Source: Xenococcus sp. MO_188.B8 (GTDB lineage Bacteria; Cyanobacteriota; Cyanobacteriia; Cyanobacteriales; Xenococcaceae). Taken from it: a stretch of DNA of 46,911 nucleotides. The notes under the pieces are model-generated. The model had not been told where the DNA came from. It ran no database searches and saw only the letters and a program-made list of their open reading frames with translations. Position numbers and translations under genes: made by a program. This document shows, piece after piece, positions 9,703-18,851 of the stretch. How positions within the stretch are numbered: the first letter of the stretch is position 1; every line of letters begins with the position of its first letter. The stretch lies in the NCBI GenBank assembly GCA_030065615.1, contig JASJDR010000026.1, positions 1 through 46,911 on the forward strand. The letters are read 5' to 3'.

Positions 9703-11196
9703 ATGTTTAACGGATCGGAGTCTACAGCAACTTTTCTGATTGTCTTTGCTGCTTTTGTAATTTTAGCCTGGGGATATAATCGCTCTAAGGCCTATGGCAA
9801 ATTAGGAATTTTGGCTTGGTTACAGTCAGTAGTGTTAATGGCTCCCTGGTTGCTATTTTTTGGTCTATTTGCTTTGGGCATTTATCTCAATCTTGTGGGA
9901 ATTTTATTCCTCTTGATTGCCTCCGTCGCTGTTTATATCTGGTTAGGAAGACAAATGAGAGCAGCCGGACAAGATGAATTACTACAACGTAAAGCAGCAG
10001 AGCGTTTGCAACAAGAAGCACACCAGAAAGTAGAGCAAGAGATTGTTGAGCCTCAAGCTGTCTCCGAAGAATTAGTCCCGATTCCTGATGAGGATCTAAT
10101 CCAAATTAAAGAAATTTTTGGTATCGATACTTTTTTTGCCACAGAAACTATTTCTTACCAAGAAGGGGCAATTTTTCGTGGCAATCTCAGGAGCGAGCCA
10201 GAAACAGCCCATAATACCCTAACGAGAAAACTCCAAGAAAGACTGGGCGATAAATATCGCTTATTCTTAGTTGAAAGTCCTGAAGAAAAGCCTGTAATAG
10301 TGGTTTTACCAAGTACCAATGACCCTCAAACTACAACCTTAGCCCAGAAAAATCTCGCCTTATTACTGGCGATCGCAACTTTAGTAACTGGTTTAGAAGC
10401 GTCTGGTTTATTACTTGGTTTTGATTTATTTAGCAATTTTGGACGTTATCAAGAAGCTATTCCTTTAACCTTAGGACTATGGTTGGTCTTAATTGCTCAT
10501 GAAATTGGCCATGCTGTAATCGCGAAACGTTATGATGTGCGGCTAAGTATTCCTTTCTTTTTACCTACTTGGCAGATTGGCTCTTTTGGTGCGATTACCC
10601 GGTTTGAGTCTTTATTGCCTAGTAGGACGGCTTTATTTGATATTTCTTTTGCCGGACCAGCTGTTGGTGGAGGAATATCTTTATTGTTGTTAGTATTGGG
10701 TTTGATTATTTCCCATCCTGGTAGTCTATTTCAAATGCCTACAGAGTTCTTCTCCGGATCAGTTTTAGTGGGCACTCTGGCTAAAGTAATTTTGGGTTCC
10801 GAGTTACATGAAGTTATTGTTGATGTTAGCCCTTTGGTAATTGTGGGCTGGTTAGGTTTAGTTATTACAGCTTTAAATTTACTCCCCGCAGGACAGTTAG
10901 ACGGAGGCAGAATTGTTCATGCTATCTATGGACGAAAAATCGCTCGACGTACTACTATTGCCAGTCTGGTGGTTTTAGGAATCGTTGCTTTATTTAATCC
11001 TGCAAATCCTATTCCTCTCTATTGGGCGGTATTAGTGCTGTTTTTGCAACGGGATTTAGAAAGACCAGCTCTTAATGAAATTAGTGAACCTGATGATACT
11101 AGAGCAGCCTGGGCTTTGTTAATTTTATTTCTGATGTTAGCCACTCTGATTCCTTTAAGTCCTAGTTTGGCTGGTAGTTTAGGAATTGGCAGTTGA
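9703..11196 (+). CDS. EGY1-like site-2 protease (M50)
   Basis: Membrane metalloprotease of the EGY family, whose plant members act in chloroplast thylakoids. From ATG 9703 it has 497 residues: two N-terminal membrane helices, a basic/acidic linker, a soluble region with the family motif RGNLR, then the protease core. HEIGH covers residues 266-270 and the second zinc motif QLDGG has Asp400. About eight membrane segments in all. The frame can be extended to a TTG at 9592 (37 more residues), but that part looks non-conserved and has no ribosome site, so I prefer 9703. Unlike the CBS-type protease at 4.4-5.5 kb it has no regulatory domain. Confidence 0.9.
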   Translation: MFNGSESTATFLIVFAAFVILAWGYNRSKAYGKLGILAWLQSVVLMAPWLLFFGLFALGIYLNLVGILFLLIASVAVYIWLGRQMRAAGQDELLQRKAAERLQQEAHQKVEQEIVEPQAVSEELVPIPDEDLIQIKEIFGIDTFFATETISYQEGAIFRGNLRSEPETAHNTLTRKLQERLGDKYRLFLVESPEEKPVIVVLPSTNDPQTTTLAQKNLALLLAIATLVTGLEASGLLLGFDLFSNFGRYQEAIPLTLGLWLVLIAHEIGHAVIAKRYDVRLSIPFFLPTWQIGSFGAITRFESLLPSRTALFDISFAGPAVGGGISLLLLVLGLIISHPGSLFQMPTEFFSGSVLVGTLAKVILGSELHEVIVDVSPLVIVGWLGLVITALNLLPAGQLDGGRIVHAIYGRKIARRTTIASLVVLGIVALFNPANPIPLYWAVLVLFLQRDLERPALNEISEPDDTRAAWALLILFLMLATLIPLSPSLAGSLGIGS

Positions 11197-11500
11197 GCAA
11201 GAAACAATCATCAACAAGAGATGAAAAACGAGGAACAACAAATTTGTCCTGTTTTCCCATTCTTCCCCTCTCCTTCTCTATAATCTCCCCACCTTTTCCA
11301 ACCTTCCCCTATCGGAGAAGATCGTATGTTCTCTTGACCTAACGAGAGAAGTAGAGAGAGATGGGAGATAAAATTATGTTCCTGTTGATTATTGAGAATT
11401 TAGGGCGGGGAGATTATATCCCTTAAATTGAGATAACAAAGACAAGCGAGAAATTTTTCAGGATCTAGAAAGATCCTCTACCTGTAATCAAGATATTTAT
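11197..11500. other. Intergenic region with long-range inverted repeat
   Basis: 304 bases without a gene, rich in C/T on the left and G/A on the right. TATAATCTCCCC at 11279-11290 is the exact reverse complement of 11407-11418, with 116 bases between. A second 7-bp hairpin (AGGATCT/AGATCCT) is at 11460-11477, just after the stop of the leftward PEP-CTERM gene, and could be its weak terminator. A structured transcript is possible. Confidence 0.4.
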
Positions 11501-12214
11501 TTAGATATTTTCCAACTCTTGCTTGACTTTACGGCTCTTAGCATAGCGAGAAAAGGCAAATATTCCTCCCATCATGATTAAGCCAACAGATGGAGAGAAT
11601 TCAAAGGGAACAGAACTAACAGTTATATTATCGAAACCAGCAGCTGTATTTCCGTCATCGTTTCTTCCTCCAGCTTCATTCAGAGTAATTTCTAACTCAT
11701 AGTCACCAGGGGTTAGGTTCGTTAAAAATAAAGATTCTGTACCTTCGCCATAGCCAGGCGACTCTTTATTAAATACATCGAATGATTGGGTCAAAGTAGT
11801 ATTTATAAAGCTTATAAAGAATTCATCTTGGACTCCACTTTCAGTACCTTGAAATGCCCAGTCGAACGCAAAAGTTACTCCATTTGTGGCATCAGTAGAG
11901 CTAATCTCGAAAGTGTTGCCAGTAAAAGCAACACTGTCTCCACTTGCAGGAGAATCAGAAATATTTGTATCGCCATTATCAGCACCTAAGAGAAGATAAG
12001 TACTATTAAAATAATTGTCAAAACCTTCAGAACCAGATATGGTATTGATACCACTATCGAATGGTGCCGTATCGATAGTTCCGCCACCATTACTAAAATC
12101 AATTGGAGTTAAATTGACAATTAAGGCATGAGAGGGTGTTGCTGCTAAAAACAAAGAAGCAGAAACGGCAAATACCATGCCAAGGTTCTTAATATTAGTT
12201 TGACTAGAATTCAT
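11501..12214 (-). CDS. PEP-CTERM-type exported protein
   Basis: 237 residues from the ATG at 12214: a signal peptide (about 1-30, hydrophobic core ending TPSHA), a Gly/Asn/Asp/Thr-rich beta-type exported domain, and at the C-terminus the cyanobacterial sorting motif PFEFSP followed by one membrane helix and a basic tail (RYAKSRK). This tripartite tail is recognised by exosortase-type transpeptidases, so the protein is probably delivered to the cell surface or outer layers. The longer frame to 12262 adds 16 residues before the signal peptide and is rejected. Ligand and role are unknown. No exosortase lies in the window. Confidence 0.85.
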   Translation of the reverse strand: MNSSQTNIKNLGMVFAVSASLFLAATPSHALIVNLTPIDFSNGGGTIDTAPFDSGINTISGSEGFDNYFNSTYLLLGADNGDTNISDSPASGDSVAFTGNTFEISSTDATNGVTFAFDWAFQGTESGVQDEFFISFINTTLTQSFDVFNKESPGYGEGTESLFLTNLTPGDYELEITLNEAGGRNDDGNTAAGFDNITVSSVPFEFSPSVGLIMMGGIFAFSRYAKSRKVKQELENI

Positions 12215-12561
12215 AATTCTTGGAATATCCTCAGAAAATATAGTTTCAGAATAATTAATCAATCCTAAATTAACAAAGAAGATGTATAATCGTTTCCGTG
12301 ACTATAACCAATTTTTGCCTAATCTTTAGTTAGCTAACTTGACAATATTGAGCTCATTTCATGTTAATTTTTTTTGATAATTCTGTCTATAACTACTACT
12401 AAAGTAGACTTCTACTGGTACAGAATATTTTTATAGACTCAGTATTTTCACTGATGGTAGATTCACAAATTCTCTATTTTGTGAATAAAAAATATGCAAG
12501 TATTACTTAGTAATTACGAGATTGCTTGTTATCAGAAAACGCGAATTTATCTTAGAAATTA
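12215..12561. other. Intergenic region
   Basis: About 350 bases between folD (leftward) and the PEP-CTERM gene (leftward). AT-rich. A TTGACA hexamer near 12338 is on the plus strand with no gene to serve. The promoter of the PEP-CTERM gene should lie here but is not identified. Confidence 0.3.
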
Positions 12562-13434
12562 TCAACCAACCTTCGTGCTATAACTTAAAACAGTATTATG
12601 GAGTAACATCGCTACTGTCATCGGGCCAATACCCCCTGGTACTGGAGTAATATAACTGGCAACTTTTGAGACAGAATCAAAGTTAACATCTCCTACAAGA
12701 CGAGATTTGCCACTATCTTCGATGCGGTTAATTCCCACATCAATCACCACAGCATTCGATTTAACCATATCTGCAGTAATAAATTCTGGTTTACCAACGG
12801 CTGCGACTAAAATATCTGCTTCTCGACAAACTGCTGTCAACTCTTGAGTCCGAGAATGGGCAATGGTTACCGTGGCATTCTGTTCTAATAACATTAAGGC
12901 TAAAGGCTTTCCCACTAAAATACTTCTGCCGACGACTACAGCCTTTTTACCTGCGATCTCGATTTGGTATTCTGCTAGTAGTCTCATGACTCCTGCGGGA
13001 GTACAACTTCTTAACCCTGTTTCTGAGCGGACTAGTCTGCCTAAGTTAGTGGGATGAAGTCCATCAGCATCTTTATTTGGGTCTATTTTGAGGAGTAAAC
13101 CCACTGAGTCGAGATGTTTTGGCAAGGGTAACTGTACTAGAATTCCATCTACGCGCTCGTCTTGATTCAATCGCAGAATTTCCTGTTCTAAGGTTTCTTG
13201 GGTGGTATTTTCAGGAAAATGTCGACCAAAAGAAGCAATACCCACTTTGACACAGGATCTTTCTTTATTACGGACATAAACTGCACTAGCAGGATTATCT
13301 CCTACCATTAATACTGCTAGTCCTGGAGGACGACCAATTTTGGGGGCTAATATTGCAATTTGCTCCTTTAGGTCGGACTGGATTTGTTTGGCTAAAGCTT
13401 TACCATCAAGTATTTGAGATTGAGTTGTTGTCAT
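12562..13434 (-). CDS. folD: Methylenetetrahydrofolate dehydrogenase / cyclohydrolase
   Basis: Bifunctional one-carbon enzyme: oxidises 5,10-methylene-THF with NADP+ and hydrolyses the methenyl product to 10-formyl-THF. 290 residues, the normal length. The substrate-binding YVRNKERSC segment carries the catalytic Lys; further marks are [10 protein letters not shown], the Rossmann signature [16 protein letters not shown], and the C-terminal [12 protein letters not shown]. Cytosolic. Divergently arranged with the alpha/beta hydrolase at 13763 and 350 bases from the PEP-CTERM gene, so it is probably monocistronic. Confidence 0.97.
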   Translation of the reverse strand: MTTTQSQILDGKALAKQIQSDLKEQIAILAPKIGRPPGLAVLMVGDNPASAVYVRNKERSCVKVGIASFGRHFPENTTQETLEQEILRLNQDERVDGILVQLPLPKHLDSVGLLLKIDPNKDADGLHPTNLGRLVRSETGLRSCTPAGVMRLLAEYQIEIAGKKAVVVGRSILVGKPLALMLLEQNATVTIAHSRTQELTAVCREADILVAAVGKPEFITADMVKSNAVVIDVGINRIEDSGKSRLVGDVNFDSVSKVASYITPVPGGIGPMTVAMLLHNTVLSYSTKVG

Positions 13435-13762
13435 AGAATATTGAGGATCAGAGATTAGGAACTAGCAGTAAGGTAATTTATCAATAATAGTACTCTGATA
13501 ATTGAATCACCATGTTAGAGAAATCCTATGTGAGTTATGAGAATTCATCAGTTATGATATCTGTATTGTGCTCATCTTGCTCGAACCTACTAAAATTAAT
13601 TTTTAGGGAAATTGAGACAATTGATCTGATAATACTTGACACAGTTGTTAATTAGTTACCAATTTTTAATAATTATAAATTAATTAACATATCATTAATC
13701 TGCTTCCCGATAAAATTGAAATAGCGAATGAAAACTCTACAAAAACTCTAAGCGGTATACCA
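13435..13762. other. Divergent intergenic region
   Basis: 328 bases between folD (leftward) and the hydrolase at 13763 (rightward). AT-rich, with no recognisable RNA or repeat; promoters for both sides are expected here. Confidence 0.35.
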
Positions 13763-14560
13763 ATGGGATTGAAGTTTATTGTCTCTAGTTTAGTTATTTA
13801 TCTTTTCTTAACAGTAATCTTATTTTTTGCTCAAAGAAAATTATTATATTTACCCACTACCAGTTTGCCTACTGAAAAATCATTACAAGCAGCAGGTTTA
13901 CAATATTGGAATCTAAGCGATCATGACTATCGTGGTCTGATCTCTACAGAACCTAAAAATAACGCTCAAGGGACAATCATCGTCTTTCATGGAAATGCCA
14001 GTACTGCAGATGACCTTAACTATTATAGTAGAGCATTAACAATAAGGGGGTATCGTGTATTATTAGCAGAATATCCAGGGTACGCAGGAAGAAAAGGGCA
14101 ACCCAGTGAATCAATTCTGGTTGCCGATGCCAGAGAAATAGTTCATCTTATGTACCAAGAATATGGAGAGCCAATTTATCTTTGGGGAGAATCTTTAGGT
14201 AGTGGTGTGGTTGCTGCGACAGTGGCAGATCCTACTTTACCAGTGGCAGGAATCGTTTTGATAAATCCTTGGGATTCGTTAGCCAATTTAGCACAAACTA
14301 TTTATTGGTGTTTTCCTGTTCGTTTGATCTTGCGAGATCGGTTTAATAGTATTAGTAATTTAAATTCGTTTAAAGGTAAAGTTGCGATTTTAATAGCAGA
14401 AAAAGATGAAGTTATCCCCCCAAAATTTGGTTTGAATTTATATGATTCTGTAACAGGTGATAAAAAATTATGGATGTTTAAAAATTCTGGCCATAATAGT
14501 TTTCCTAATCATCCTCAAGAAGCTTGGTGGCAAGAAGTTATCGATTTTATGAACCAATAA
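13763..14560 (+). CDS. Membrane-anchored alpha/beta hydrolase
   Basis: 265 residues. The N-terminal 25 residues form a hydrophobic signal-anchor. The rest is an alpha/beta-hydrolase fold of the BEM46/ABHD13-like type: oxyanion segment VFHGNAS, nucleophile elbow GESLGSG with Ser144, acid in AEKDEVIPP and catalytic His in NSGHNSF near the end. Substrate unknown; the anchor suggests membrane-surface action, possibly on lipids or esters. It converges with the aminotransferase gene 58 bases downstream. Confidence 0.85.
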   Translation: MGLKFIVSSLVIYLFLTVILFFAQRKLLYLPTTSLPTEKSLQAAGLQYWNLSDHDYRGLISTEPKNNAQGTIIVFHGNASTADDLNYYSRALTIRGYRVLLAEYPGYAGRKGQPSESILVADAREIVHLMYQEYGEPIYLWGESLGSGVVAATVADPTLPVAGIVLINPWDSLANLAQTIYWCFPVRLILRDRFNSISNLNSFKGKVAILIAEKDEVIPPKFGLNLYDSVTGDKKLWMFKNSGHNSFPNHPQEAWWQEVIDFMNQ

Positions 14561-14618
14561 ATATCTGTACAAAATAAATTGACCAGTACTCTAATGGTGG
14601 ACAACAATTCAATATACT

Positions 14619-15530
14619 TTAAATATCAATAGTAAATATCCAATCTTGGTATTCGGGTTCTTTATTTTCTGTAATAGCAGTTAATTTTTCTCTGATTTTT
14701 TCAGTAATTGGTCTCTGGGAAGAAAGATAATAATTTTCAATTTGTTTGACAGGGGTAATTTTAGCAGCAGTTCCACTCAAAAATACTTCATCTGCAATTA
14801 ATAACTCAGTTTTATCTACTGCTCTTTCAATAACTTCAATACCTAAGTCTTTAGCAATAGTAATTACACTATCTCTGGTGATACCTTCTAGAATATCCTG
14901 ATCGAAATCAGGAGTAATTATCTTATTATTTCTGACTATAAAAATATTCATTCCCGAAGCTTCACAAATTTTACCCTGGGAATTCATTAATATTGCTTCG
15001 TCAAAACCCGATTCTACTGCTTCGGTTTTCGCTAAAGAAGAAGTGATGTAAGCGCCACTAATTTTTCCTCTTAGGGGTAAACTACGATCTTCTTGTCGAT
15101 ACCAAGAACTAATACGACAGCTAATACCATCGGGAGGTAAATAATCTCCTAATTCTAAACCATAGATAAAAAAGTTTTTTTCAATTTTATGTAATCTTGG
15201 AGCAATTCCTAAATCAGAAGTATAGACAAAAGGACGAATATAAAAAGACTTATCTGGTTTATTTTTTTTGACAAAATCAGTAATCTTCTGCTGAATTTTA
15301 TCTGCCGGTAAATCGTATTTTAAAAACTTGGCACTATTACTTAATCTTTGACTATGGCGATCTAATCGAAATAATAAAATCTGTTGGGGATTATCCGGAT
15401 TAGGAATCCCTCTCATGCCACCAAAAGCTCCCGTACCATAATGCAACGCGTGGGTAGCTATGGAAATATTCGCCTGTTCAAAGGGGATGAATTGATTTTC
15501 AAAATAAGCAATAGGTAAGAAGTTATGCAT
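14619..15530 (-). CDS. ilvE: Branched-chain amino acid aminotransferase (PLP fold type IV)
   Basis: Transfers the amino group between glutamate and the 2-oxo acids of Leu, Ile and Val. 303 residues. Lys156 in RGKISGAY is the expected PLP-binding lysine; the early HYGTGAFGG segment and the later GFDEAILMN, CEASGMNIF and GITRDSVI segments are class-IV signatures. The family also contains D-amino-acid aminotransferase and aminodeoxychorismate lyase, but the length and the HYGTGAFGGMRG motif favour a BCAT. Cytosolic, single gene by spacing. Confidence 0.92.
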   Translation of the reverse strand: MHNFLPIAYFENQFIPFEQANISIATHALHYGTGAFGGMRGIPNPDNPQQILLFRLDRHSQRLSNSAKFLKYDLPADKIQQKITDFVKKNKPDKSFYIRPFVYTSDLGIAPRLHKIEKNFFIYGLELGDYLPPDGISCRISSWYRQEDRSLPLRGKISGAYITSSLAKTEAVESGFDEAILMNSQGKICEASGMNIFIVRNNKIITPDFDQDILEGITRDSVITIAKDLGIEVIERAVDKTELLIADEVFLSGTAAKITPVKQIENYYLSSQRPITEKIREKLTAITENKEPEYQDWIFTIDI

Positions 15531-15782
15531 AATTTAGATTCAGTCTTTAACACCGGATTTTCTTAGTCAGATTAATAATTCTATCTTTTTCTGACGACTT
15601 ATCAATATTTTTAGAATTAAGTAATTTACTATCGTGATCAAAGTTACTCGGAATTAAACTATAGCTGCTCCTAAGTAGATAGCTCTTTTTCTATAATACA
15701 ATTAACTGTATCGGCTGTTATTGTTCCGTTGATTCATCGTGCAAACAGGCGATCGCCCGATGACATTGTCTTGGTAAATTAA

Positions 15783-17327
15783 ATGCCTCAAGTTATTATT
15801 GCTTCCGATTCTCAGAATGTAGTTGATGCTGGCGCAGAGGTCGCCAATTGCGGCGGTAATGCCGTTGATGCCGCGATCGCGACTACAATTACCTCCATGT
15901 GTACTAATCTGGGCATTATCGCCCCTGGTGCCAGCGGTTTTATTACTGTTTGGCGTCCCGGAGAAAGCCCGATTGTGATTGATGCCTATGCCGAGATGCC
16001 TGGAAGAGGACTGGATTCAGTCAAGTTTGGCAGTGGCATGGAAAAGGTATTCTTTGATTACGGTGGTGGCACTAGTACTATGGTGGGCTATGGTTCTGTC
16101 GCAACTCCTGGAATATTTGCGGGTTTGGGTTTAGCAGCAGCAAAATATGGTAATCTTCCTTGGGCAAAAATAGTTGCCCCTGCTCAACAGCAGGTGGCAA
16201 GAGGCTTTCCCCTCTCTAAAGTGGCAGCGGAATATTTTTCCTACACTCATCAAGCTATTTTTGGTTGGCATCCCGATAGTTATCGCGTGATTCATAAACC
16301 TGACGGTAACCCTTTACAATTAGGGGAAATGGTGCAACTGCCCGATCTGGTTCATAGTTTACAGTTAATTGCCGATGGGGGAGTAGATGTTTTATATGGT
16401 GGAGAGTTAGGGGCGAAAATCACCGCAGAAATTCAAGCTAATCGGGGATTACTTACCTTGGAAGATTTAGCGGAATATCAAGCCATAGAGCGATCGCCAA
16501 TTATGATTGATTTCGGAGATTGGTCAATTGCAACCAATCCTGCTCCCGCAGTCGGGGGAACTTGTTTGGCAGCGATGCTGTTATTAATGAGTAAGAGATC
16601 ATTATCCCAATGGGATGCCGCAACGGTTAGCGCCATCGCTGAGATTCAACAGGCAGTATTACAATATCGCAGTAACTATTTAGAAGGTATAAGTGAGGAT
16701 CTAATCGAGCAAGAAGCAGCCCGTTTACTGTTAATAGCGGCTCAAGATAATTGGCAACAGTTAACCAAATCTCCTTCGACAATTCACATCTCCGCCGTAG
16801 ATAGTGATGGTTTAGCTTGTTCGATCTCTGCTTCTTCGGGATATGGTTCGGGGGTAATGGCTAGAGGCACAGGATTATGGTTAAACAATTCTTTAGGGGA
16901 AATTGAGTTACATCCTCAAGGATTACATGATTTATCTCCAGGAACTCGTCTCACTTCCAATATGGCACCCACAGTCTGTCGTCATCAGGATGGTACGGTG
17001 CTAGCAATTGGTTCCCCTGGAGCATCTCGAATTACTACTGCGATCGCTCAAGTCCTGTTTAATTTTATTAGTTTAGATATGTCCCTAGAGCAGGCAATCT
17101 CCCATCCTCGATTACATTTTGAAGTTTTTAACCAGATTCCTGCGATCGCATTTGAAACTGGGTTAAATGTTGAGGCACTGAATTTAACCCAGCGACAATT
17201 TGGCGAGCTTTCCATGTATTTTGGCGGAGTTCAAGCTGCCTGCGGACATCCTACTCTTGGTTTAACTGCTGCTGCCGATCCTCGTCGTACTGGAGGCATT
17301 GCCTGGGGGGAATCCCATCTACTGTGA
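15783..17327 (+). CDS. Gamma-glutamyltransferase-like Ntn hydrolase
   Basis: Member of the gamma-glutamyltranspeptidase family, which self-cleaves to expose an N-terminal Thr and then acts on glutathione or other gamma-glutamyl compounds. 514 residues. The conserved start CGGNAVDAAIA and GPGASGF-like segment are present. The probable nucleophile is Thr333 in the TIHISAVDSDG segment (family: TTHxSVVD), giving a large subunit of about 332 and a small one of about 182 residues. Later motifs are LTSNMAPT and GSPGASRI. There is no signal peptide, so the protein is probably cytosolic, unlike the classical periplasmic enzyme; its true substrate may differ. Confidence 0.85.
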   Translation: MPQVIIASDSQNVVDAGAEVANCGGNAVDAAIATTITSMCTNLGIIAPGASGFITVWRPGESPIVIDAYAEMPGRGLDSVKFGSGMEKVFFDYGGGTSTMVGYGSVATPGIFAGLGLAAAKYGNLPWAKIVAPAQQQVARGFPLSKVAAEYFSYTHQAIFGWHPDSYRVIHKPDGNPLQLGEMVQLPDLVHSLQLIADGGVDVLYGGELGAKITAEIQANRGLLTLEDLAEYQAIERSPIMIDFGDWSIATNPAPAVGGTCLAAMLLLMSKRSLSQWDAATVSAIAEIQQAVLQYRSNYLEGISEDLIEQEAARLLLIAAQDNWQQLTKSPSTIHISAVDSDGLACSISASSGYGSGVMARGTGLWLNNSLGEIELHPQGLHDLSPGTRLTSNMAPTVCRHQDGTVLAIGSPGASRITTAIAQVLFNFISLDMSLEQAISHPRLHFEVFNQIPAIAFETGLNVEALNLTQRQFGELSMYFGGVQAACGHPTLGLTAAADPRRTGGIAWGESHLL

Positions 17328-17346
17328 ATATAATATTCAATTCAAA

Positions 17347-17358
17347 GGGTGATCACCC
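17347..17358. repeat. 12-bp perfect palindrome GGGTGATCACCC
   Basis: GGGTGATCACCC, 19 bases after the gamma-glutamyltransferase-like stop and about 200 bases upstream of the carbohydrate operon. It could be an operator or a short hairpin; it lacks a T-run, so it is not a typical terminator. Confidence 0.35.
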
Positions 17359-17543
17359 GATCTCAGGATGTCACACATTCGCCAACAGTATCAAAACTGT
17401 GCAAGAGCCCATTTATGATTAAAATTTACGATTGTTCCTCTCCTTTCAGATAAGAATATTAAGACTTAATAACTAAGTAATCATACTTGGTTTCAGTCAA
17501 AATAGAATTTAAGTAGGACTTCTAATCTCAGTTTTTCAAGAAA

Positions 17544-17552
17544 TAAGGAGGT
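17544..17552 (+). promoter_or_regulatory. Strong Shine-Dalgarno of the carbohydrate operon
   Basis: TAAGGAGGT, almost a full anti-16S match, with GGAGG 8 bases before the ATG at 17560. Such complete sites are uncommon in this window. Confidence 0.8.
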
Positions 17553-17559
17553 TGTTGTC

Positions 17560-18774
17560 ATGCAAGAAACACCTGTTTCTCAGGTATTAGGATATGAGTG
17601 GCAAGGGAAAAGAACTCTGGTGACTGGTGCTTCAGGTTTTAAAGGTAGTTGGTTATGCAAAGCACTTTTAAATCTCGGAGCGGAGGTTTATGCTACCATT
17701 CCCATTCACAACGTCAGACACCCTTACTCAGCTTACGGACTTCTTGATCTAAGTAACGATGTAATTGAAGTTTCATTAGACATATCAGATAGTCAACTTG
17801 TTTTTGATGTCATTAATGTAGTAGAACCAGAAGTCATTTTCCACCTCGCTGCTAAAGCTCAAGTTCCAGTTGCTCAACACGATCCCAGGCGGGCATTTAT
17901 GGTTAACACTATGGGCACAATTAACATATTGGAAGCCTGTCGACAGCTAGAAATTGGAGAAAGAATTTTAGTTATTTCCACCGATCATGTATTTGGCGAT
18001 CGCCAGATTCCCCCAGAAGGTTTTTTAGAAAGTAGCCCAGTCAGTTACGCTGGTCCTTACGATACCTCCAAAAGTGCAATGGAACTGGCTGTTCGTTGTT
18101 ATCATAAAACTTACTACTCTCAACTACCAGCTATTGGGATTACAAGAGCAGCAAATGTTTTTGGATATGGGGATACTTCCCCTAGAAGAGTAATTCCACA
18201 GTTTATTAACTCTGCGGTTAATGTTCCTCATGAAATTTCTATTAAATATACTCGCAATGGTCGTCAATTTATTCATATAACTGATATTATTGCTGGCTAT
18301 ATCAGGGCAGCCTCATCTCTTCAGAAAAATAATCCCATATCCCCAAAATCATCAGAAATTTCTCAACAGAAAAACCAAAAACAATCTTTTACTCCGACCT
18401 TCCATTTTGCTTTATCAGACTATGGTAACTACACTGAAAACGGCGAACCCTTTATTAGAATTATCAATCTCGCCCGAATGATTCAGTCTACCGTATCAGA
18501 TGTCAATGCAAGCTGGTGTAAAGAAGCAGGAGTTGGCGATGTCAAGATTAATCAAAATGGGGCAATTGATTTTGCGCCTAATGAAAATCCCACTCAAGCT
18601 ATGAATTGTTCAGATACCTGCGCCCGTCTTAATTGGCAACCTAAGACATCCCTCGAAGAAGGTATAGCAAAAATGGCGCAATGGTTTTTTGTTCAGAACA
18701 AGAAAGATATTTCTGGATTAAAACATTTAATTAGCAGAGAAAGTCAACAGATTACTCACCATCTTCTTGATTAG
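17560..18774 (+). CDS. SDR nucleotide-sugar dehydratase/epimerase, CDP-glucose 4,6-dehydratase-like
   Basis: Extended short-chain dehydrogenase of 404 residues. The Rossmann motif GASGFKGSWL at 23-32 is the variant typical of CDP-glucose 4,6-dehydratase (RfbG). The active-site Tyr167-x3-Lys171 (YDTSK) and the preceding STDHVFGD segment are intact. An insertion at about 250-295, rich in Ser, Gln, Lys and Asn, is unusual for the family. It is the first gene of a run with a GT5 glycosyltransferase (77-base gap) and a GH63 glucosidase (21-base gap). The exact sugar nucleotide is not provable from sequence; a UDP- or GDP-sugar epimerase is the alternative. Confidence 0.8.
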   Translation: MQETPVSQVLGYEWQGKRTLVTGASGFKGSWLCKALLNLGAEVYATIPIHNVRHPYSAYGLLDLSNDVIEVSLDISDSQLVFDVINVVEPEVIFHLAAKAQVPVAQHDPRRAFMVNTMGTINILEACRQLEIGERILVISTDHVFGDRQIPPEGFLESSPVSYAGPYDTSKSAMELAVRCYHKTYYSQLPAIGITRAANVFGYGDTSPRRVIPQFINSAVNVPHEISIKYTRNGRQFIHITDIIAGYIRAASSLQKNNPISPKSSEISQQKNQKQSFTPTFHFALSDYGNYTENGEPFIRIINLARMIQSTVSDVNASWCKEAGVGDVKINQNGAIDFAPNENPTQAMNCSDTCARLNWQPKTSLEEGIAKMAQWFFVQNKKDISGLKHLISRESQQITHHLLD

Positions 18775-18841
18775 AAATTATTAGCCCCGTTTAAAAACTA
18801 TATCTATCAGTCTCTTTCAAATGTCTCTTGCACAGAGAATT

Positions 18842-18846
18842 GGAGG
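18842..18846 (+). promoter_or_regulatory. Shine-Dalgarno that fixes the GT5 start
   Basis: GGAGG, 5 bases before ATG 18852. It rules out the longer TTG-initiated reading from 18828, which would place this site inside the coding region. Confidence 0.75.
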
Positions 18847-18851
18847 ATGCC

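Noticed and set aside
18828..18851. Longer GT5 protein from TTG
   Set aside because: The GGAGG site lies inside this segment and points to ATG 18852.
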